DNA of 15,053 bases. Source: a bacterium. Its GTDB lineage: Bacteria; Patescibacteriota; Microgenomatia; Daviesbacterales; UBA10151. Under the pieces are notes generated by a model. That model was not told where the DNA came from, searched no databases, and worked only from the letters and a program-made list of their open reading frames with translations. The stretch spans positions 1 to 15,053 of the forward strand of contig DAHXOS010000079.1 in assembly GCA_027364775.1 (NCBI GenBank). Reading direction: 5' to 3'. Positions 13,771 through 15,053 of the stretch are shown here, piece after piece (the first letter of the stretch is position 1; each line of letters begins with the position of its first letter). A program made the position numbers and the translations under genes.

Positions 13771-14018
13771 TATACTCTAACTCCGGCTGCCTTTCCAGCT
13801 GCTGTTTTATACCATGGTTGTCCATTAACATCTTTTTTTCTATCCTCCCATTCTTCTTTAGAATATCTGATACCAAATAACCAATATTCTGCTAAGCGTT
13901 TATTACCTTGAGGTAAATAAGCGGGTCCATCCCAACTATGCATTAAATTTTTGCCATCAATCTCTATAGAATTGATTATAGAGCCATCTGCTGTTTTAAT
14001 TTTTCTTGTTTCTGACAT
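13770..14018 (-). CDS. Small conserved phage protein with WDGPA motif (82 aa)
   Basis: The product has the sequence HSWDGPAYLPQGNKRLAEYW (27-46), then FGIRYSKEEWEDRKK and GQPWYK. The DGPA and G-x-x-YS-x-EEW pattern is one I associate with small unassigned phage proteins, some of which repeat DGPA with a following tryptophan or tyrosine strand. No enzymatic motif, membrane segment or signal peptide is visible, and the function is unknown. It begins 3 bases after the FAD-protein stop and overlaps the next ATG by one base (TAATG). Confidence 0.75.
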   Translation of the reverse strand: MSETRKIKTADGSIINSIEIDGKNLMHSWDGPAYLPQGNKRLAEYWLFGIRYSKEEWEDRKKDVNGQPWYKTAAGKAAGVRV

Positions 14019-14021
14019 ATT

Positions 14022-14822
14022 TTATTTAATTAAAGATTCTGCAATATAAATTCCATGAGCACCACTTACAGTAATACCTCTAGCTGATAAAGCATCACCG
14101 GCAAAGTGTACATTTGGATATGTTGTTAATGATAAATCATTATAATTTACTAGTGGTTCAGGAGACAAGTATTTTACTTCAGGGATATACATTCCCCAAT
14201 CGTTTTTAAATTTAAATACTTTATTCATATCATCAATAAAGCTCAAAACATAATCTGAATATTTACCGAATGCATTTTTAAATACATCTAAACTATCTAT
14301 AGGATAAGCCATAACAGTTGTACCTTCAGATGTTAATGATTGTTTACGAGTTTTATTAGGTGAATAATATAAACCCATATGTGCTTTAACATCAGCATTA
14401 ATTTCAGTAAATTGAACTTTCTGAACTACTTCTCTACTCCATTTAAATGGATCTTCAATACCCTTAATTTCCATTAAAATACCAAAGTTGGTCATTTTAT
14501 TTTCAAATTCCTTACCTTTCTTAGCATGGCCATTATAACTAACATCACCGTACGTTTCTTCTACAGCAACAAATGCTGCATTATTGTTTGTACAAAAGGA
14601 ACGAATTGAAACATTATCTTTAGCTTGATATAACTTGAAATCATAAGATACATCAATTAATTTCTGGAAGTATTTTTGTGGTGCTTCAAATCGAACACCA
14701 ATTTGTACTGGTTTAGGTTCTGTTGGAAGTTGATATTCATTTGATAATTTTTGGGCAAAGTCAATACCTGATTTACCTACGGCAAATATTAATTCATCAT
14801 ATTTTATTTTATTATTTTCCAT
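14022..14822 (-). CDS. C-terminal half of an FAD-dependent dehydrogenase (COG2509-like)
   Basis: The 266-residue product matches the C-terminal part of uncharacterised FAD-dependent dehydrogenases. It shows a DELIFAVGKSG strand and turn (9-19), IGVRFE (41-46), SIRSFCTNNNAAFV (73-85), NGHA (97-100), TNFGIL (111-116), and the final FAD-contact region FAGDALSARGITVSGAHGIY (240-259). Whole members of the family have about 200 more residues at the N-terminus with the GxGxxG dinucleotide fold; that part is absent here, and the gene upstream (14812-15024) does not supply it. Either the enzyme is split and its first half lies beyond the right edge, or this is a reduced domain with another job. The ATG overlaps the preceding gene by 11 bases. 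The frame is intact, with no internal stop, so it is not obviously decaying. Confidence 0.8.
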   Translation of the reverse strand: MENNKIKYDELIFAVGKSGIDFAQKLSNEYQLPTEPKPVQIGVRFEAPQKYFQKLIDVSYDFKLYQAKDNVSIRSFCTNNNAAFVAVEETYGDVSYNGHAKKGKEFENKMTNFGILMEIKGIEDPFKWSREVVQKVQFTEINADVKAHMGLYYSPNKTRKQSLTSEGTTVMAYPIDSLDVFKNAFGKYSDYVLSFIDDMNKVFKFKNDWGMYIPEVKYLSPEPLVNYNDLSLTTYPNVHFAGDALSARGITVSGAHGIYIAESLIK

Positions 14823-15024
14823 ATCTTAATTTTATATTATTATAATCTGTATCATACCATTCTCCGTTTTGTTGTTTATGTTCTTTTATTAATTGGTATA
14901 ACAATATTTCACATAAACCTATTTCTGAGCAGTCTCCTTTATCCCATCTATTATATTCTTGTTTAATCTCTTCATCTTCTAGATTTAATAATTTTTCAAT
15001 TATTTCTCTTCTTTTATTTTCCAT
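14812..15024 (-). CDS. Small acidic protein of unknown function (70 aa)
   Basis: No family is recognised. The product begins MENKRREIIEKLLNLEDEEI, has a helical charged N-terminus, a WDKGDCSEIGLCEILLYQLI segment with two cysteines (about 28-47), and a polar C-terminus ending KLRYGK. It overlaps the start of the FAD-protein gene by 11 bases in another frame. The 29 bases before its ATG contain AAAGG directly against the start codon, too near for a normal ribosome site, and no ATATTTATA box, so its promoter is probably further upstream outside the window. Confidence 0.65.
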   Translation of the reverse strand: MENKRREIIEKLLNLEDEEIKQEYNRWDKGDCSEIGLCEILLYQLIKEHKQQNGEWYDTDYNNIKLRYGK

Positions 15025-15053
15025 CCTTTATATGTTTTTGCTTTATTTGTTAT

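Noticed and set aside
281..14018. TATAAATA boxes as plus-strand late promoters for genes in that direction
   Set aside because: No plus-strand gene exists in the window; such use would produce only antisense RNA. Kept as an alternative within the promoter finding.
1..15053. tRNA, CRISPR array, insertion sequence or integration site
   Set aside because: No cloverleaf with a conserved T-loop, no regularly spaced repeats, no transposase or integrase motifs, and no gene-sized gap were seen on either strand.

Overview
The window looks like the head-morphogenesis region of a T4-like tailed phage (myovirus type), or a metagenomic contig from one. Every supported gene is on the minus strand, so transcription runs from high to low coordinates. 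In that order come the large terminase (gp17-like), portal (gp20-like), a block of core or unknown genes, prohead protease (gp21-like), scaffold (gp22-like), major capsid protein (gp23-like), a PhoH-like ATPase and a truncated virion-type gene. The DNA is AT-rich and genes are tightly packed, often with TAATG or ATGA stop/start overlaps. Clear Shine-Dalgarno sequences are mostly absent. The AT-richness, weak SD use and style of the proteins suggest a host in the Bacteroidota (flavobacterium-like). That host call is inference, not proof.

Layout from the right edge, in transcription order. (1) 15024-13067: an accessory cluster of small unknown proteins, the C-terminal half of an FAD-dependent dehydrogenase, and a NadR-like P-loop kinase. 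(2) 13032-11351: an acidic virion-type protein and a two-TM coiled-coil protein, ending in a strong terminator. (3) 11284-9701: terminase large subunit. (4) 9668-7770: portal. (5) 7734-3996: four proteins without recognised function (positional counterparts of T4 gp67/gp68), then the gp21 protease. (6) 3846-1041: scaffold and major capsid protein, ending in a double hairpin. (7) 949-281: PhoH-like ATPase. (8) 248 to the left edge: a truncated putative structural gene. Compared with T4, the sheath and tube genes (18, 19) are not between the terminase and portal genes, and phoH sits just after the capsid gene.

The genes form one assembly line. The portal nucleates the prohead; gp22 and the inter-20/21 proteins probably form the core; gp23 builds the shell. 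gp21 then cleaves core and shell proteins at (L/I)xE sites, and gp17 pumps DNA through the portal.

Two features tie the region together. A repeated AT-rich box reads ATATTTAT on the coding strand and lies between genes at seven places that divide the region into transcription units. It is the reverse complement of the T4 late-promoter box TATAAATA. The hairpins that close two of the units share the same hexaloop, CCGTAA. No tRNA, rRNA, CRISPR, insertion sequence or plus-strand gene could be supported.
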